Assembly (NCBI RefSeq): GCF_028737315.1
Contig: NZ_JAQZAO010000001.1
Coordinates: 682,001 to 746,000 of the forward strand
Length of the DNA: 64,000 bases
DNA from: Actinomycetospora lemnae
GTDB lineage: Bacteria; Actinomycetota; Actinomycetes; Mycobacteriales; Pseudonocardiaceae
Reading direction: 5' to 3'
The position numbers and the translations under genes were made by a program. Shown one piece after another: positions 10,292-19,478 of the stretch. The notes beneath the pieces were generated by a model. It saw only the letters and a program-made list of their open reading frames with translations, had not been told where the DNA came from and made no database searches. Within the stretch, counting starts at the first letter, position 1, and each line of letters opens with the position of its first letter.

Positions 10292-13200
10292 TCACGTTGG
10301 GGTGGTCTGCGCGAACGGTCCCGGTGCGTCGCTTCCCCGCAGGCGCTGGGAGATGACGGCGGTGATGCCGTCGCCGCGCATGCTCACGCCGTAGAGGGCG
10401 TCCGCGATCTCCATCGTGGGCTTCTGGTGGGTGATGATGACGAGCTGGGAGCTGCGGCGGAGCTCGGCGAGCAGGCCGATGAGGCGGCGCAGGTTGGCGT
10501 CGTCGAGCGCCGCCTCGACCTCGTCCATGACGTAGAACGGCGAGGGCCGCGCGCGGAAGATCGCGACGAGCATGGCGACGGCCGTCAGGGACTTCTCCCC
10601 GCCCGAGAGCAGCGAGAGCCGCTTGACCTTCTTGCCGGGCGGGCGGGCCTCGACCTCGACGCCGGTGGCCAGCAGGTCGTCGGGGTCGGTGAGCACCAGC
10701 CGCCCGTCGCCACCCGGGAAGAGCACCGGGAACACGGCCTCGAACTCGCGGGCGACGTCGGCGAAGGCGGACGCGAAGACCTCGAGGATCGTCGCGTCGA
10801 CCTGCGAGACCACCTCGAGGAGGTCCTTGCGGCTGTTCTTGACGTCCTCGAGCTGCGTGGACAGGAAGCGGTAGCGCTCCTCGAGCGCCGCGTACTCCTC
10901 GAGGGCGAGCGGATTGACCTTGCCGAGCGTGCCCAGCTCCTTCTCCGCGCGGGTGGCCCGACGCTGCTGGGTGGCCCGGTCGAACGGCTCGGGCGGGGGC
11001 ATGACGACCTGCTCGCCGCGCTCGCGGGCCGCCTCGACCTCGGCGACCTCGCCGGCCGGCGGCGGGATCGGGACGTCCGGCCCGTACTCGGCGACGAGGT
11101 CGTCGAGCCCGATGCCGAAGCGCTCGCCGATCCCCGCCTCCATCTGCTGCAGCCGCGTGCGCTGCTCGGCGCGCACGACCTCGTCGCGGTGGACGGTGTC
11201 GGTGAGCCGCTCGAGGCTGGCCTGCAGCTCGCGCTGGCGCTCGCGGGCGGTGTCCAGCTCCCCGGCACGCGCGGTCCGCACGGCGGCCGCGGCGTCGCGG
11301 GCCTGCGCGGCGGCCGCGAGCGAGGTCTCCAGGCGCGCGAGGGCCTCCTGCCCGTGGCGGACGGCCTCCTCGGTGACCGCCGCGGCCCGCGCCCGTGCCC
11401 GCGCGCGCTCCTCCGCCCGGGCCCGCGCCTCGCGCTCGCCCTCGGCGCGGCGGCGCAGCCCCTCGGCACGGCCGGCCACGGCGCGCAGGCGCTCCTCGGC
11501 GGTGCGCAGGGCCAGGCGCGCGTCGACCTCGGCCGCACGGGACGCGGTCAGCGCCGCGGAGGCCTCGTCGCGCGCCGCCGCGTACTGGTCGGTCTCGTCG
11601 CCCGCAGCGTCGTCGGCGGCCTCGTCCTGGGCCATCGCGAGCCGCTCGGTGAGCTCGTCGAGCTCGTCGCGGCGCTCGTCGCGCGTGCGCTCGACGGCCG
11701 CGCGCCGCTCGGTGAGCCGCTGGGCCTCGGCCTCCGCGGCGCGCACGGTCTCGCTGAGCCGCCCGTGGCGGCGAGCGGCCTCGGCGCGGGCGGCGTCGTC
11801 GGCGGCCCGGCGGGCGTCGGCGGCCCGGCGCGCCTCGGCGTCGGCGCGGCGGCGGTCGTCGCGGACCTGCCGGGCCACCCCGACCTCGGCGCGCGCCCCG
11901 GACTCGGCCTCCCGCGCGGTCTCGAGCGCGGCGTGGGCCTCGCGGACGTGGCGCTCGGCCGCGGCGAGCCGGTCGCCCGCCTCGTCGGCGGCGGCCTGCA
12001 TCTCGAGCAGGCTCTGGTTGCCCGACGGGCCGCCGGCCGCCCAGTCGGCGCCCAGGAGGTCGCCGCCGCGGGTGACGGCGCGCAGGTGTGGATGGTCGCG
12101 CACCACGGCCCGGGCGGCCTCGCGGTCCTCCACGACCACGACCCCGGCCAGGACGCGGGCGACGGCGCCGGCGAGCTCGTCGGGGGCGACCACGAGGTCG
12201 GCGGCCCAGCGGGTGCCCGCGGGCGGCGGGCCGGGCGACGCCGGCGGCGGATCCCCACCGCCGACCAGCAGCCCCGCGCGGCCACCCTCGCTGTCGTGCA
12301 GGCGGTCGAGCGCGTCCGCGGCCGCCTCCGGCCCGCGGACCGCGACCGCGTCGGCGGCCGGCCCGAGCGCGGCGGTCACCGCGTCCTCGTCGCCCGCCCC
12401 GACCCGCAGCAGGGCGGCGACCGACCCGAGCACCCCGGACGACGCGTCGGCGGCGGCGAGCAGCGCGCCGGCGCCGTCGCGGCGGGTCAGGCCCAGGGCG
12501 AGCGCGTCGGTGCGCGCCTTCCAGTGGGCACGGTCGCGCTCGGCGTCGCGGTGGGCCGCGCTCGCGGCGTCGACCGCGGCCCGGGCGGCCTCGTGGCGCT
12601 CGACCGCGGCGTCGAGGGCGGCCTCCGGGTCCGGGGCGTCGGGCGCGGCGTCGTCCGGGCTCTGCTCGACCTGCCCGGCCTGCTCGACCGACGGCTCGGC
12701 CACCGGCTCCGGGCCGGCCTCCTCCTCCACGGCGGCGAGCTCCTCGCGCGCGGTGGCCGCCCGCTCGTGGGCCTCGGTGAGCGACGACGCGAGCTGCTCC
12801 AGCTCCTCGGTGGACGACGCCAGCCGCCCGCGCAGCGTCTCGACCTGGCCCGCGAGCCGCGCCACGCCCTCGCGGCGGTCGGCCGCGGCACGCGTCGCCG
12901 CGGCCAGGCGACGTTCGGCGGTGGTCAGCGCGTCCTCGGCGCGCTCGCGCCCCTCGGCGTGCCCATCGAGCACGGCCCGCGCCTCGGCGACCTCGGCCTC
13001 CAGCGCCGCCTCGTGCTCGGCGGCCTCGCCGGCGCGGCGCTCGAGCTCGTCGGGGTCGGGCCCCGACGGCGCGTCCTCGACGCCGGCGACGTGCCGATGG
13101 CGCTCGGCGGCCAGCGCCACGGTGCCGCGCAGGCGCTCCTGCAGCGCCGAGAGCCGGTACCAGCCCTCCTGGGCGCGGGTGTGCGCCGGCGTCGCGGCCT

Positions 13201-14029
13201 CGACCGCGGCCTCCAGCGCCGCCACCTGCTCGCCGGCCTCGGCGAGCGCCCGCTCGGTCTCGTCGCGACGGCGGCGGGCGGCGTCCTCATCGGCCTGGTC
13301 GCGCTCGATGGTGGTCCGCAGCGTCACCAGGTCGTCGGCGGCGAGGCGCAGCCGGGCGTCGCGCAGGTCGGCCTGGATGGTCTGGGCGCGCCGGGCGATC
13401 TCGGCCTGGCGCCCGAGTGGCTTGAGCTGGCGGCGCAGCTCGGTGGTGAGGTCGGACAGGCGGGTGAGGTTCGCCTGCATCGCCTCGAGCTTGCGCAGCG
13501 CCTTCTCCTTGCGCTTGCGGTGCTTGAGGACGCCCGCGGCCTCCTCGATGAACGCCCGCCGCTCCTCGGGACGCGACTGCAGGATGGTGTCGAGCTGCCC
13601 CTGGCCGACGAGGACGTGCAGCTCGCGACCGATGCCGGAGTCCGACAGCAGCTCCTGGACGTCGAGCAGGCGACAGCTGCTGCCGTTGATCTCGTACTCG
13701 CCCGCCCCGGACCGGAAGACCCGCCGGGTGATCGAGACCTCGGAGTACTCGATCGGCAGCGCGCCGTCGGCGTTGTCGATGGTCAGCGTGACCTCGGCCC
13801 GGCCGAGCGGGGCGCGCCCCGACGTGCCGGCGAAGATGACGTCCTCCATCTTCCCGCCGCGCAGCGCCTTGGCCCCCTGCTCGCCGAGCACCCAGCTGAT
13901 GGCGTCGACGACGTTGGACTTGCCCGACCCGTTGGGCCCGACGACGCACGTGATGCCCGGCTCGAAGCGCAGGGTGGTGGTGGACGCGAAGGACTTGAAG
14001 CCCTTCAGCGTGAGGCTCTTGAGGTGCAC
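10292..14029 (-). CDS. smc: Chromosome segregation ATPase SMC
   Basis: Condensin subunit that compacts and segregates chromosomes with ScpA/ScpB. The 1245-residue product has an N-terminal ATPase head with Walker A GPNGSGKS (31-38), two long coiled coils very rich in Ala, Glu and Arg, a central hinge (about 505-660, with GVLGSVAALL and GRAGLLVGG), and a C-terminal head with signature LSLLSGGEKSLTAVAM, Walker B FYVMDEVEAALDD and ITHQKPTME. GTG at 14029 is preceded by AGGAGGA at ideal spacing and yields the conserved MHLKSLTLKGFKSF start. Slightly longer than the usual ~1190 residues because of extra coiled-coil sequence. Confidence 0.97.
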   Translation of the reverse strand: MHLKSLTLKGFKSFASTTTLRFEPGITCVVGPNGSGKSNVVDAISWVLGEQGAKALRGGKMEDVIFAGTSGRAPLGRAEVTLTIDNADGALPIEYSEVSITRRVFRSGAGEYEINGSSCRLLDVQELLSDSGIGRELHVLVGQGQLDTILQSRPEERRAFIEEAAGVLKHRKRKEKALRKLEAMQANLTRLSDLTTELRRQLKPLGRQAEIARRAQTIQADLRDARLRLAADDLVTLRTTIERDQADEDAARRRRDETERALAEAGEQVAALEAAVEAATPAHTRAQEGWYRLSALQERLRGTVALAAERHRHVAGVEDAPSGPDPDELERRAGEAAEHEAALEAEVAEARAVLDGHAEGRERAEDALTTAERRLAAATRAAADRREGVARLAGQVETLRGRLASSTEELEQLASSLTEAHERAATAREELAAVEEEAGPEPVAEPSVEQAGQVEQSPDDAAPDAPDPEAALDAAVERHEAARAAVDAASAAHRDAERDRAHWKARTDALALGLTRRDGAGALLAAADASSGVLGSVAALLRVGAGDEDAVTAALGPAADAVAVRGPEAAADALDRLHDSEGGRAGLLVGGGDPPPASPGPPPAGTRWAADLVVAPDELAGAVARVLAGVVVVEDREAARAVVRDHPHLRAVTRGGDLLGADWAAGGPSGNQSLLEMQAAADEAGDRLAAAERHVREAHAALETAREAESGARAEVGVARQVRDDRRRADAEARRAADARRAADDAARAEAARRHGRLSETVRAAEAEAQRLTERRAAVERTRDERRDELDELTERLAMAQDEAADDAAGDETDQYAAARDEASAALTASRAAEVDARLALRTAEERLRAVAGRAEGLRRRAEGEREARARAEERARARARAAAVTEEAVRHGQEALARLETSLAAAAQARDAAAAVRTARAGELDTARERQRELQASLERLTDTVHRDEVVRAEQRTRLQQMEAGIGERFGIGLDDLVAEYGPDVPIPPPAGEVAEVEAARERGEQVVMPPPEPFDRATQQRRATRAEKELGTLGKVNPLALEEYAALEERYRFLSTQLEDVKNSRKDLLEVVSQVDATILEVFASAFADVAREFEAVFPVLFPGGDGRLVLTDPDDLLATGVEVEARPPGKKVKRLSLLSGGEKSLTAVAMLVAIFRARPSPFYVMDEVEAALDDANLRRLIGLLAELRRSSQLVIITHQKPTMEIADALYGVSMRGDGITAVISQRLRGSDAPGPFAQTTPT

Positions 14030-14198
14030 GGCCCGGTCCTCCTCCCCGCCCCGGGTGCGCCAGACGCTACGCGAGCCCCCCGACACGGTGACGGGCGCGG
14101 TGAAACGTCGTCCGGATCGGTCGAGCCGGTGTGCCGCGTCGCACGGACGGGCCGGACCGCCCGGTTTCGGGCCCGCGACAGCGCGTCAACCCGTCGGT

Positions 14199-14648
14199 AT
14201 GGCTACCGCAACGCACTACCTCGAGGTCAACGCCCCGGCCGCCCAGTGCTACCAGTGGTGGCGGCCGCTGACCCATCTGCCGCAGATCATGGACGACGTG
14301 AAGTCGGTGGAGCCGAAGGACGGTTCGGCGGACGTCACGCACTGGGTCGTGGACGGTCCGCTGGGCAAGGCCATCGAGTGGGACGCCAAGATCATCGATG
14401 AGGAGACCGACCGCAAGATCGCGTGGAAGTCGCTCGAGCAGAGCAACAACCACGTCGAGACCGGCGGCGCGGTCCGGTTCGACCCGCACGGTGACACCAC
14501 CGGCGTCGAGGTCAGCCTGCACGTGAACACCCCGGGCGGTGCCGCGGGCGACGCCGTCGCCAAGCTCTTCGCCGACCCGCAGAAGAAGGTCGAGAAGGCG
14601 CTCGAGGAGTTCAAGCAGCTCATGGAGCGCTCCTCCCAGAACGTCTGA
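14199..14648 (+). CDS. SRPBCC (START-like) family protein
   Basis: A 149-residue protein with the helix-grip pattern of polyketide-cyclase/dehydrase-like SRPBCC proteins: N-terminal strand THYLEVNAPAAQCYQWW, the LPQIMDDVKSVEP loop, repeated strands (VTHWVVDGPLGKAIEWDAKI, RKIAWKSLE) and a long C-terminal helix KKVEKALEEFKQLMER. Such proteins bind a hydrophobic ligand in a central cavity; the ligand is unknown. ATG at 14199 has no strong ribosome site upstream. It is divergent from smc and ends at a strong terminator hairpin. Confidence 0.85.
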   Translation: MATATHYLEVNAPAAQCYQWWRPLTHLPQIMDDVKSVEPKDGSADVTHWVVDGPLGKAIEWDAKIIDEETDRKIAWKSLEQSNNHVETGGAVRFDPHGDTTGVEVSLHVNTPGGAAGDAVAKLFADPQKKVEKALEEFKQLMERSSQNV

Positions 14649-14667
14649 GCAGCACCCAGCACGGTCC

Positions 14668-14701
14668 CGGGCCCCGTTCCGCTCCCGCGGAACGGGGCCC
14701 G
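14668..14701 (+). terminator. Strong hairpin after the SRPBCC gene
   Basis: CGGGCCCCGTTCCGC (14668-14682) pairs perfectly with GCGGAACGGGGCCCG (14687-14701) around a TCCC loop: a 15-bp stem 20 bases after the SRPBCC stop. It separates that gene from the next small gene. Confidence 0.8.
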
Positions 14702-14730
14702 ACGCGTGTCCGGGCCGCTAGGCTGGGGGC

Positions 14731-14943
14731 GTGACCGAGCCGGGATACACCGAGGACGGCGTGCCCACGTTCGAGCACGTCCGCGAGACCATCGAGCGCC
14801 GCTCCGCCACCGCGGCGGGCTACGAGGAGCTCGTCGCCGAGAGCCCCGCGGGTCGCGAGCGCGCCGAGCGCGAGGCCGACCACGACGCCGCCGCCCGCGA
14901 CAAGCTCGAGGAGATCCGCCGCTCGCTGCGCGGCGACGGCTAG
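14731..14943 (+). CDS. Small charged helical protein
   Basis: A 70-residue product (MTEPGYTEDGVPTFEHVRETIERRS...) that is mostly charged and predicted helical, with no Cys and no membrane segment. It begins with GTG 30 bases after a terminator hairpin and ends 18 bases before the convergent LuxR-type gene. I do not recognise the family; the codon use is typical of real genes here (third position almost always G/C). Confidence 0.6.
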   Translation: MTEPGYTEDGVPTFEHVRETIERRSATAAGYEELVAESPAGRERAEREADHDAAARDKLEEIRRSLRGDG

Positions 14944-14961
14944 GTCACGGCGGCCGGGACG

Positions 14962-15489
14962 TCACCCCGCGCCCACTCGCATGGCCGCCGACGTGCGGTC
15001 GTGCACGCCGAGGGTCGTGTAGACGTTCTCGAGGTGCTTGCCGACGGTGCGGCAACTGATGCCGAGCTCGTGGGCGATCGCGCGGTCCGTGGCGCCGCGC
15101 GCCACCATCGCCAGGATCCGGCGCTCGCGCGGCGTCAACCGTACGGGCGCGCCGCCCCCGGCGACCCGCCAGAGGGCGTCGGCGAGGTGGGGGCGCACGA
15201 GGCGCAGCAGCGCGAGGTCCCGGTCGTCGAACGGCGCTGCACGGTCCAGCACGACCCGGGCGCGCGCCCCGGCCCGCTCGAGGTCGACCGCGACCCGGTG
15301 CCCGCCGGCCGGGCGTGCCCCCGGCCACGCCAGCGTCGCGCCGTCGAAGCCGGTGGCCCGGACGCCGGCGCACGGCACGAGGTCGGCGAGGCGCGGCCAC
15401 AGGTGCGCGGCGAGGTCGCCCGGGGTCCGCACCGCGGCGGCCCCGGCGGCGAGGGCCAGCGCGGCGGTCAGGACCGGTTCCGGGGTCAT
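14962..15489 (-). CDS. LuxR-type transcriptional regulator
   Basis: A 175-residue protein with an unassigned N-terminal region (about 1-110, GAF-like or degenerate sensor) and a C-terminal LuxR helix-turn-helix: VRLTPRERRILAMVARGATDRAIAHELGISCRTVGKHLENVYTTLGVHDRTSAAM (about 117-170). The T-P-R-E-R start and the GISCRTVGKHL recognition helix are diagnostic. It has no receiver domain with a phospho-acceptor Asp. It is divergent from the DUF1059 gene, with a TACGGA-N4-TCCGTA palindrome between them that it might bind. Confidence 0.87.
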   Translation of the reverse strand: MTPEPVLTAALALAAGAAAVRTPGDLAAHLWPRLADLVPCAGVRATGFDGATLAWPGARPAGGHRVAVDLERAGARARVVLDRAAPFDDRDLALLRLVRPHLADALWRVAGGGAPVRLTPRERRILAMVARGATDRAIAHELGISCRTVGKHLENVYTTLGVHDRTSAAMRVGAG

Positions 15490-15570
15490 CGGGCACGCTC
15501 ACAGCGGAGGCGGGCCACCGAGTGTGGACCGCCGCCCCGCGTGCCCGGCATCGCCGTCACCCGTCTGGCC

Positions 15571-15586
15571 TACGGAGTCCTCCGTA
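15571..15586. promoter_or_regulatory. Palindrome between the LuxR and DUF1059 genes
   Basis: TACGGA-GTCC-TCCGTA is a perfect 6-bp inverted repeat in the 171-bp divergent gap, 75 bases before the DUF1059 gene. Its place suggests an operator, possibly for the adjacent LuxR-type protein; that is inference. Confidence 0.35.
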
Positions 15587-15660
15587 TCGCTCACGGACGC
15601 GGGCTGCTGCTTCATGGGACGCACCGCCGTCCGTGTCCGCAGGAGTCCCAGGAGGTCCCC

Positions 15661-16152
15661 ATGACCCGCCGCATGCTCGACTGTCGCGAGGTCCCCAGCG
15701 ACAGCGGCTGCTCACTGACCCTCACCGGCACCGAGGACGAGGTCCTCGACGCCGGCGCCGCGCACGCCGTCGCGGTCCACGGGCACACCGACGGCCCCGA
15801 GCTCCGCGAGGCCCTGCGCGCCCACCTGCGCACCGCGCCCGTCGCCGCGGGCACGGGGTCGTTCGTGCAGGTCCTCGAGTTCCGGACCACCGAGCCGGAG
15901 CGCTTCGACGAGCTCGTCGCGGGGTGGGTCGAGGCGATCGGGGGCGAGCGGACCGCGCAGTGGTACGTGCTCGGTGCCGACCGCGAGTCCCCGGGCACCT
16001 ACGTCGAGGTGGTCGGCTTCCCCGACCACGAGGCGGCGATGCGCAACTCCGACCACCCCGCGACCGTCCAGTTCGCGGCCAAGCTCGGCGACCTCTGCGA
16101 AGGACCGCCGACCTTCCGCGACCTCGACGTCGTCAGCGCGATGACGCCCTGA
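15661..16152 (+). CDS. DUF1059 domain fused to a second alpha/beta domain
   Basis: A 163-residue protein. Residues 1-55 (MTRRMLDCREVP..., TEDEVLDAGAAHAVAVHGHTD) match the small DUF1059 pattern with its conserved Cys pair and AA.HA..VHG helix. Residues about 70-160 (GSFVQVLEFRTTEPERFDELVAGWVEAIG, YVEVVGFPDHEAAMRNSDHP) look like an antibiotic-monooxygenase-like dimeric alpha/beta-barrel half. DUF1059 usually stands alone, so this is a fusion. ATG at 15661 is preceded by AGGAGG at ideal spacing. Function unknown. Confidence 0.8.
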   Translation: MTRRMLDCREVPSDSGCSLTLTGTEDEVLDAGAAHAVAVHGHTDGPELREALRAHLRTAPVAAGTGSFVQVLEFRTTEPERFDELVAGWVEAIGGERTAQWYVLGADRESPGTYVEVVGFPDHEAAMRNSDHPATVQFAAKLGDLCEGPPTFRDLDVVSAMTP

Positions 16153-16161
16153 CCGGCGCAC

Positions 16162-17031
16162 TCACGGGTGCCGGCGCCGCGGCCGCGGCTGGCAGTGCGG
16201 GCACCAGTACGACGACCGGTTCATGAACGGCGCGCGCCGCACGGGCGTGCCGCAGCGCGGGCAGGGCCGGTCCTCCTGCCCGTAGACCGCGAGGGTGCGG
16301 TCGAAGTAGCCGGACTCGCCGTGGACGTCGACGTAGAGCGCGTCGAACGACGTGCCGCCCGCGGCCAGTGCCTCCCCCATCACCTCGGTCGCCGCGGCGA
16401 GCACCCGCCGGCCCTCGGGGCGCGACAGGGTCGCCGTCGGCCGCTCGTAGTGCAGCTTCGCGCGCCACAGCGCCTCGTCGGCATAGATGTTGCCGATGCC
16501 CGAGACGAGGGTCTGGTCGAGCAGCGCCCGCTTGAGACCGGTCCGGCGCCGGCGCAGCCCCGCGACCGCGGCCTCGCCGTCGAACGCGGGGTCGAGCGGG
16601 TCGCGGCCGATGTGGGCCACCGGCACGGGCAGCGCCTCCGGACCGGCGACGTCGACGACGGTCAGCCCGCCGAAGGTGCGCTGGTCGACGAAGCGCAGCT
16701 CCGGACCGTCGTCGACGAAGCGCAGCCGGATGCGCAGGTGCTTCTCGTCGGGGCGCTCGGCGGGCTGGACCAGCAGCTGGCCACTCATCCCGAGGTGCGC
16801 GAGCAGCGCCGCCTCGGGGGCGTCCTCGCCGAGCTCGACCCACAGGTACTTGCCCCGACGGCGGACGTCACGCAGGACCTGGCCGGTCAGGCGCTCGACG
16901 AGCTCGGGGCCGCCGCCGGGCTGGCGGCGCACCGAGCGCGGGTGGAAGACCTCGACCTCGCGGACCCGGCGGCCCAGCACGTGGTCGGCGAGCCCTCGCC
17001 GGACGACCTCGACCTCGGGGAGCTCAGGCAC
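16162..17031 (-). CDS. mutM: Formamidopyrimidine-DNA glycosylase MutM
   Basis: Base-excision repair enzyme that removes 8-oxoguanine and FaPy lesions and nicks the abasic site. The 289-residue protein begins M-PELPEVE with the catalytic Pro2 and Glu3, has [16 protein letters not shown] and the helix-two-turn-helix stretch with [13 protein letters not shown], and ends with a zinc finger CPRC...CPHC. GTG start at 17031 overlaps the rnc stop by 8 bases, so it is translationally coupled to rnc. Last gene of DUF177-rpmF-rnc-mutM. Confidence 0.97.
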   Translation of the reverse strand: MPELPEVEVVRRGLADHVLGRRVREVEVFHPRSVRRQPGGGPELVERLTGQVLRDVRRRGKYLWVELGEDAPEAALLAHLGMSGQLLVQPAERPDEKHLRIRLRFVDDGPELRFVDQRTFGGLTVVDVAGPEALPVPVAHIGRDPLDPAFDGEAAVAGLRRRRTGLKRALLDQTLVSGIGNIYADEALWRAKLHYERPTATLSRPEGRRVLAAATEVMGEALAAGGTSFDALYVDVHGESGYFDRTLAVYGQEDRPCPRCGTPVRRAPFMNRSSYWCPHCQPRPRRRHP

Positions 17032-17758
17032 GGGTCGCCGACGACCCGTCGTCCCCTTCCAGGAACTGGTAGGCCGAGCGGGCGGCCTTCTGCTCGGCTT
17101 CCTTCTTGGTGCGCCCGACCCCGGTGCCGCGTTCCTCGCCGGCGACGACGACCGTCGCCGTGAACTCCTTGAGGTGGTCGGGGCCCTGCTCGGCCATCCG
17201 GTACTCGGGGACGCCGAGGTCGCGGGCGGCGGTGAGCTCCTGCAGGCTCGTCTTCCAGTCGAGCCCGGCGCCCAGCAGCGGGGCGGTGCGCAGCAGCTCG
17301 CCGAAGAGGCGCTCGACCAGCAGGCGCGAGGTCTCGATGCCGTGCTGGAGGTGGACCGCGCCGAGCACGGCCTCGACCGCGTCGCCGAGGATGCTCGGCT
17401 TGTCGCGGCCGCCGGTGAGCTCCTCGCCGCGGCCGAGGTACAGGCGGTCGCCGAGGCCGAGCTCGCGGGCGACCCCGGCGAGCGCGTGCATGTTGACCAC
17501 GCTCGCGCGCAGCTTCGCCAGCTGCCCCTCGGGCAGGTCGGGGTGCTCGCGGTAGAGCCGTTCGGTCACGACGACGCCGAGCACGGCGTCACCGAGGAAC
17601 TCGAGACGCTCGTTGGTCGGCAGCCCGCCGTGCTCGTAGGCGTACGAGCGGTGGGTCAGGGCGAGCTCGACCAGCTGCGGGTCGAGCTCGACCTGCAGGA
17701 CCTCGGTGAGCGTCGGCTCCTGGGGAGGCTCCACCGCCTCCGCACTCGTGGCCGTCAC
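17024..17758 (-). CDS. rnc: Ribonuclease III
   Basis: Endonuclease for double-stranded RNA that processes rRNA precursors and some mRNAs. The 244-residue product has the RNase III signature NERLEFLGD (49-57), the second catalytic motif [11 protein letters not shown], and a C-terminal double-stranded RNA-binding domain (about 170-235, [14 protein letters not shown] ... [18 protein letters not shown]). Starts with GTG at 17758, 19 bases after rpmF. Confidence 0.97.
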   Translation of the reverse strand: MTATSAEAVEPPQEPTLTEVLQVELDPQLVELALTHRSYAYEHGGLPTNERLEFLGDAVLGVVVTERLYREHPDLPEGQLAKLRASVVNMHALAGVARELGLGDRLYLGRGEELTGGRDKPSILGDAVEAVLGAVHLQHGIETSRLLVERLFGELLRTAPLLGAGLDWKTSLQELTAARDLGVPEYRMAEQGPDHLKEFTATVVVAGEERGTGVGRTKKEAEQKAARSAYQFLEGDDGSSATRA

Positions 17759-17777
17759 GGCGACGTCGGGTGCGGCC

Positions 17778-17960
17778 TCAGGCCGGGGTGACGGCGCGGC
17801 GACCGGCGTACTGGCCGCAGTGGGGGCACGCGACGTGCGGCGGCTTCGGCTTCGCGCAGGCCTTGTTCTGGCACGCCTCCAGCTGCGGCACCGACGCCTT
17901 CCACTGCGAGCGGCGGGCGTGGGTGTTCGCGCGGGACATCCGGCGCTTGGGGACGGCCAC
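17778..17960 (-). CDS. rpmF: 50S ribosomal protein L32
   Basis: Small large-subunit ribosomal protein of 60 residues with the canonical start [21 protein letters not shown] and two cysteine pairs (CQNKAC and CPHC) that would bind zinc. It sits between DUF177 and rnc, the standard order. Confidence 0.97.
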   Translation of the reverse strand: MAVPKRRMSRANTHARRSQWKASVPQLEACQNKACAKPKPPHVACPHCGQYAGRRAVTPA

Positions 17961-17974
17961 GGTCTTGTCTCTCC

Positions 17975-18562
17975 CTAGTTCTCGGTGCGGCCGGTGCCGC
18001 CGTACTTCTCCTGCAGCGCGGCCCAGCGAGGATCGATTCTCTCACGGGCCTCTCCGGCCGGGACGAAGGCCCATGCCTCGGGGTCCGGGGTCGCCACGCC
18101 GGGGCAGTCCTCGCGGCACAGCGGGGTCACCGGCAGCTCCAGCAGGACCGCGTCGCGCACGGCCGGCTCGAGGTCGATCCGCTCGTCGACGATGCGGCTG
18201 ACCTCGTCCTCGTCGGCCGTGTCGTCGGTGACCGAGTCGGGGTAGGCGTAGAGCTCGGTGAGCTCCACGTCGACGTGGTCGGTGAACGGCTCGAGGCAGC
18301 GCGAGCACTCGCCGCTCACGTCGGCCTCGACCGTGCCCGACGCCAGCACGCCCTCCATCACCGACTCGAGGCGCAGGTCGAGGTGGATCGGCGCGCCCAC
18401 GGGCACACCGACCATCTCCAGGCCGAAGCCCTCGGGGGCGGGCACGTCGCGGCGCAACGTCTTCATCTGGCCGGGGCGGCGCAGCAGCTCGCGCGCGACG
18501 TCGACCACCCAGGGGCTGGTCGCGTCGACGGACGACTCGGGGCTCTTCTTCTCGCTCGTCAT
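17975..18562 (-). CDS. YceD/DUF177 family protein
   Basis: A 195-residue member of DUF177, the family found beside rpmF and linked to large-subunit rRNA biogenesis. It shows CSRCLEPF (paired cysteines near residue 85), acidic [41 protein letters not shown] and the C-terminal [11 protein letters not shown] ending typical of the family. ATG at 18562 (MTSEKK) is preferred; a GTG at 18604 in frame would add 14 residues. The rpmF start follows after 14 bases. Confidence 0.93.
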   Translation of the reverse strand: MTSEKKSPESSVDATSPWVVDVARELLRRPGQMKTLRRDVPAPEGFGLEMVGVPVGAPIHLDLRLESVMEGVLASGTVEADVSGECSRCLEPFTDHVDVELTELYAYPDSVTDDTADEDEVSRIVDERIDLEPAVRDAVLLELPVTPLCREDCPGVATPDPEAWAFVPAGEARERIDPRWAALQEKYGGTGRTEN

Positions 18563-18634
18563 CTCACTGCTCGTGACGGTGGTGCTCGGCGGGCACGTGA
18601 TCACGGCCCGACGAGCCAGTCTACGCGAGCACGA

Positions 18635-19390
18635 TCAGGCGCCCAGGCGCTCGGTCCAGCGCCGCCAGCCCTCGCGCGGCGCCTCGTCGCGCGGCTCCGG
18701 CTCCTCGTCCCGCCGTGGCGGACCCGCGGCGGCCGGACCGACCGGCGCGCTCATCCGCAGCTGGTGGCGGTGGCGCCCGACGGTGTCGAGGACCGACTCG
18801 AGCGTCTCGGAGAAGTCGGCGAGGGTGCCGTCGACGTAGTGATCGCACTCCGCGCGGCGGCGGTCGGCCTCGTCGGTGGCCGCGTCGACGATCCGCTCCG
18901 CCTCCGCCTGGGCCGCGCGCGTCACCTCGTGGGCCTCGACGAGCCGCGCCTGCTCGGCGCGCCCGTCGGCCACCGAGCGCTCGTAGTCCTGTCGGCCGGC
19001 CTCGACCATGCGCTCGGCCTCGGCCTCGGCGCGCTCGGTCAGCTCGGCGTACTCGCGGCGCCCGCGGCCGACCGTGCGCTCCGCCTCGTGCTCGGCTTCG
19101 GCGATCATCTGCTGGGCCTGCTCGCGCGCCTCGGCCAGCAGGCGGTCGGCCTCCTCGCGCGCCTCGCGGCGCGCGGTCTCGGCCTCCTCGGTCGCGTCGG
19201 CGATCAGCTTGTCGCGGTGGTCCAGGACGTCCTGGGCGTCGTCGAGCTCGCCCGGGATCGCCTCGCGGACGTCGTCGAGGAGCTCCAGCACGTCGCCGCG
19301 CGGGACGACGCAGTTGCTGGTCATGGGGAGCCCGCGCGCCTCTTCGCAGAGGGTCACGAGCTCGTCGAGAGCCTCGAACACGCGGTACAC
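18635..19390 (-). CDS. sepIVA: SepIVA-like DivIVA-domain coiled-coil protein
   Basis: Resembles mycobacterial SepIVA (Rv2927c), a cytoplasmic coiled-coil protein needed for septation and envelope growth. The 251-residue product starts YRVFEALDELVTLCEEARG, continues PRGDVLELLDDVREAIPGELDDAQDVLDHRDKL, then a long Ala/Glu/Arg coiled coil (about 60-200), and CDHYVDGTLADFSETLESVLDTVGRHRHQLR. GTG at 19390 is chosen because translation then opens at the conserved YRVFEALDEL; no clear ribosome site is visible, and GTG 19417 is an alternative. Position beside DUF177-rpmF-rnc matches mycobacteria. Confidence 0.9.
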   Translation of the reverse strand: MYRVFEALDELVTLCEEARGLPMTSNCVVPRGDVLELLDDVREAIPGELDDAQDVLDHRDKLIADATEEAETARREAREEADRLLAEAREQAQQMIAEAEHEAERTVGRGRREYAELTERAEAEAERMVEAGRQDYERSVADGRAEQARLVEAHEVTRAAQAEAERIVDAATDEADRRRAECDHYVDGTLADFSETLESVLDTVGRHRHQLRMSAPVGPAAAGPPRRDEEPEPRDEAPREGWRRWTERLGA

Positions 19391-19478
19391 GGCGGACAGT
19401 GTGGCCCCGGCGATCACCGGGACCGGGGATTGCGCACCTGCGTCGGCGTGTCGGGCGGGGCTCGATCCGGGTGCGGCC

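Noticed and set aside
10427-14401. Long plus-strand frames opposite smc
   Set aside because: Same cause; the minus strand carries all SMC motifs with an ideal ribosome site.
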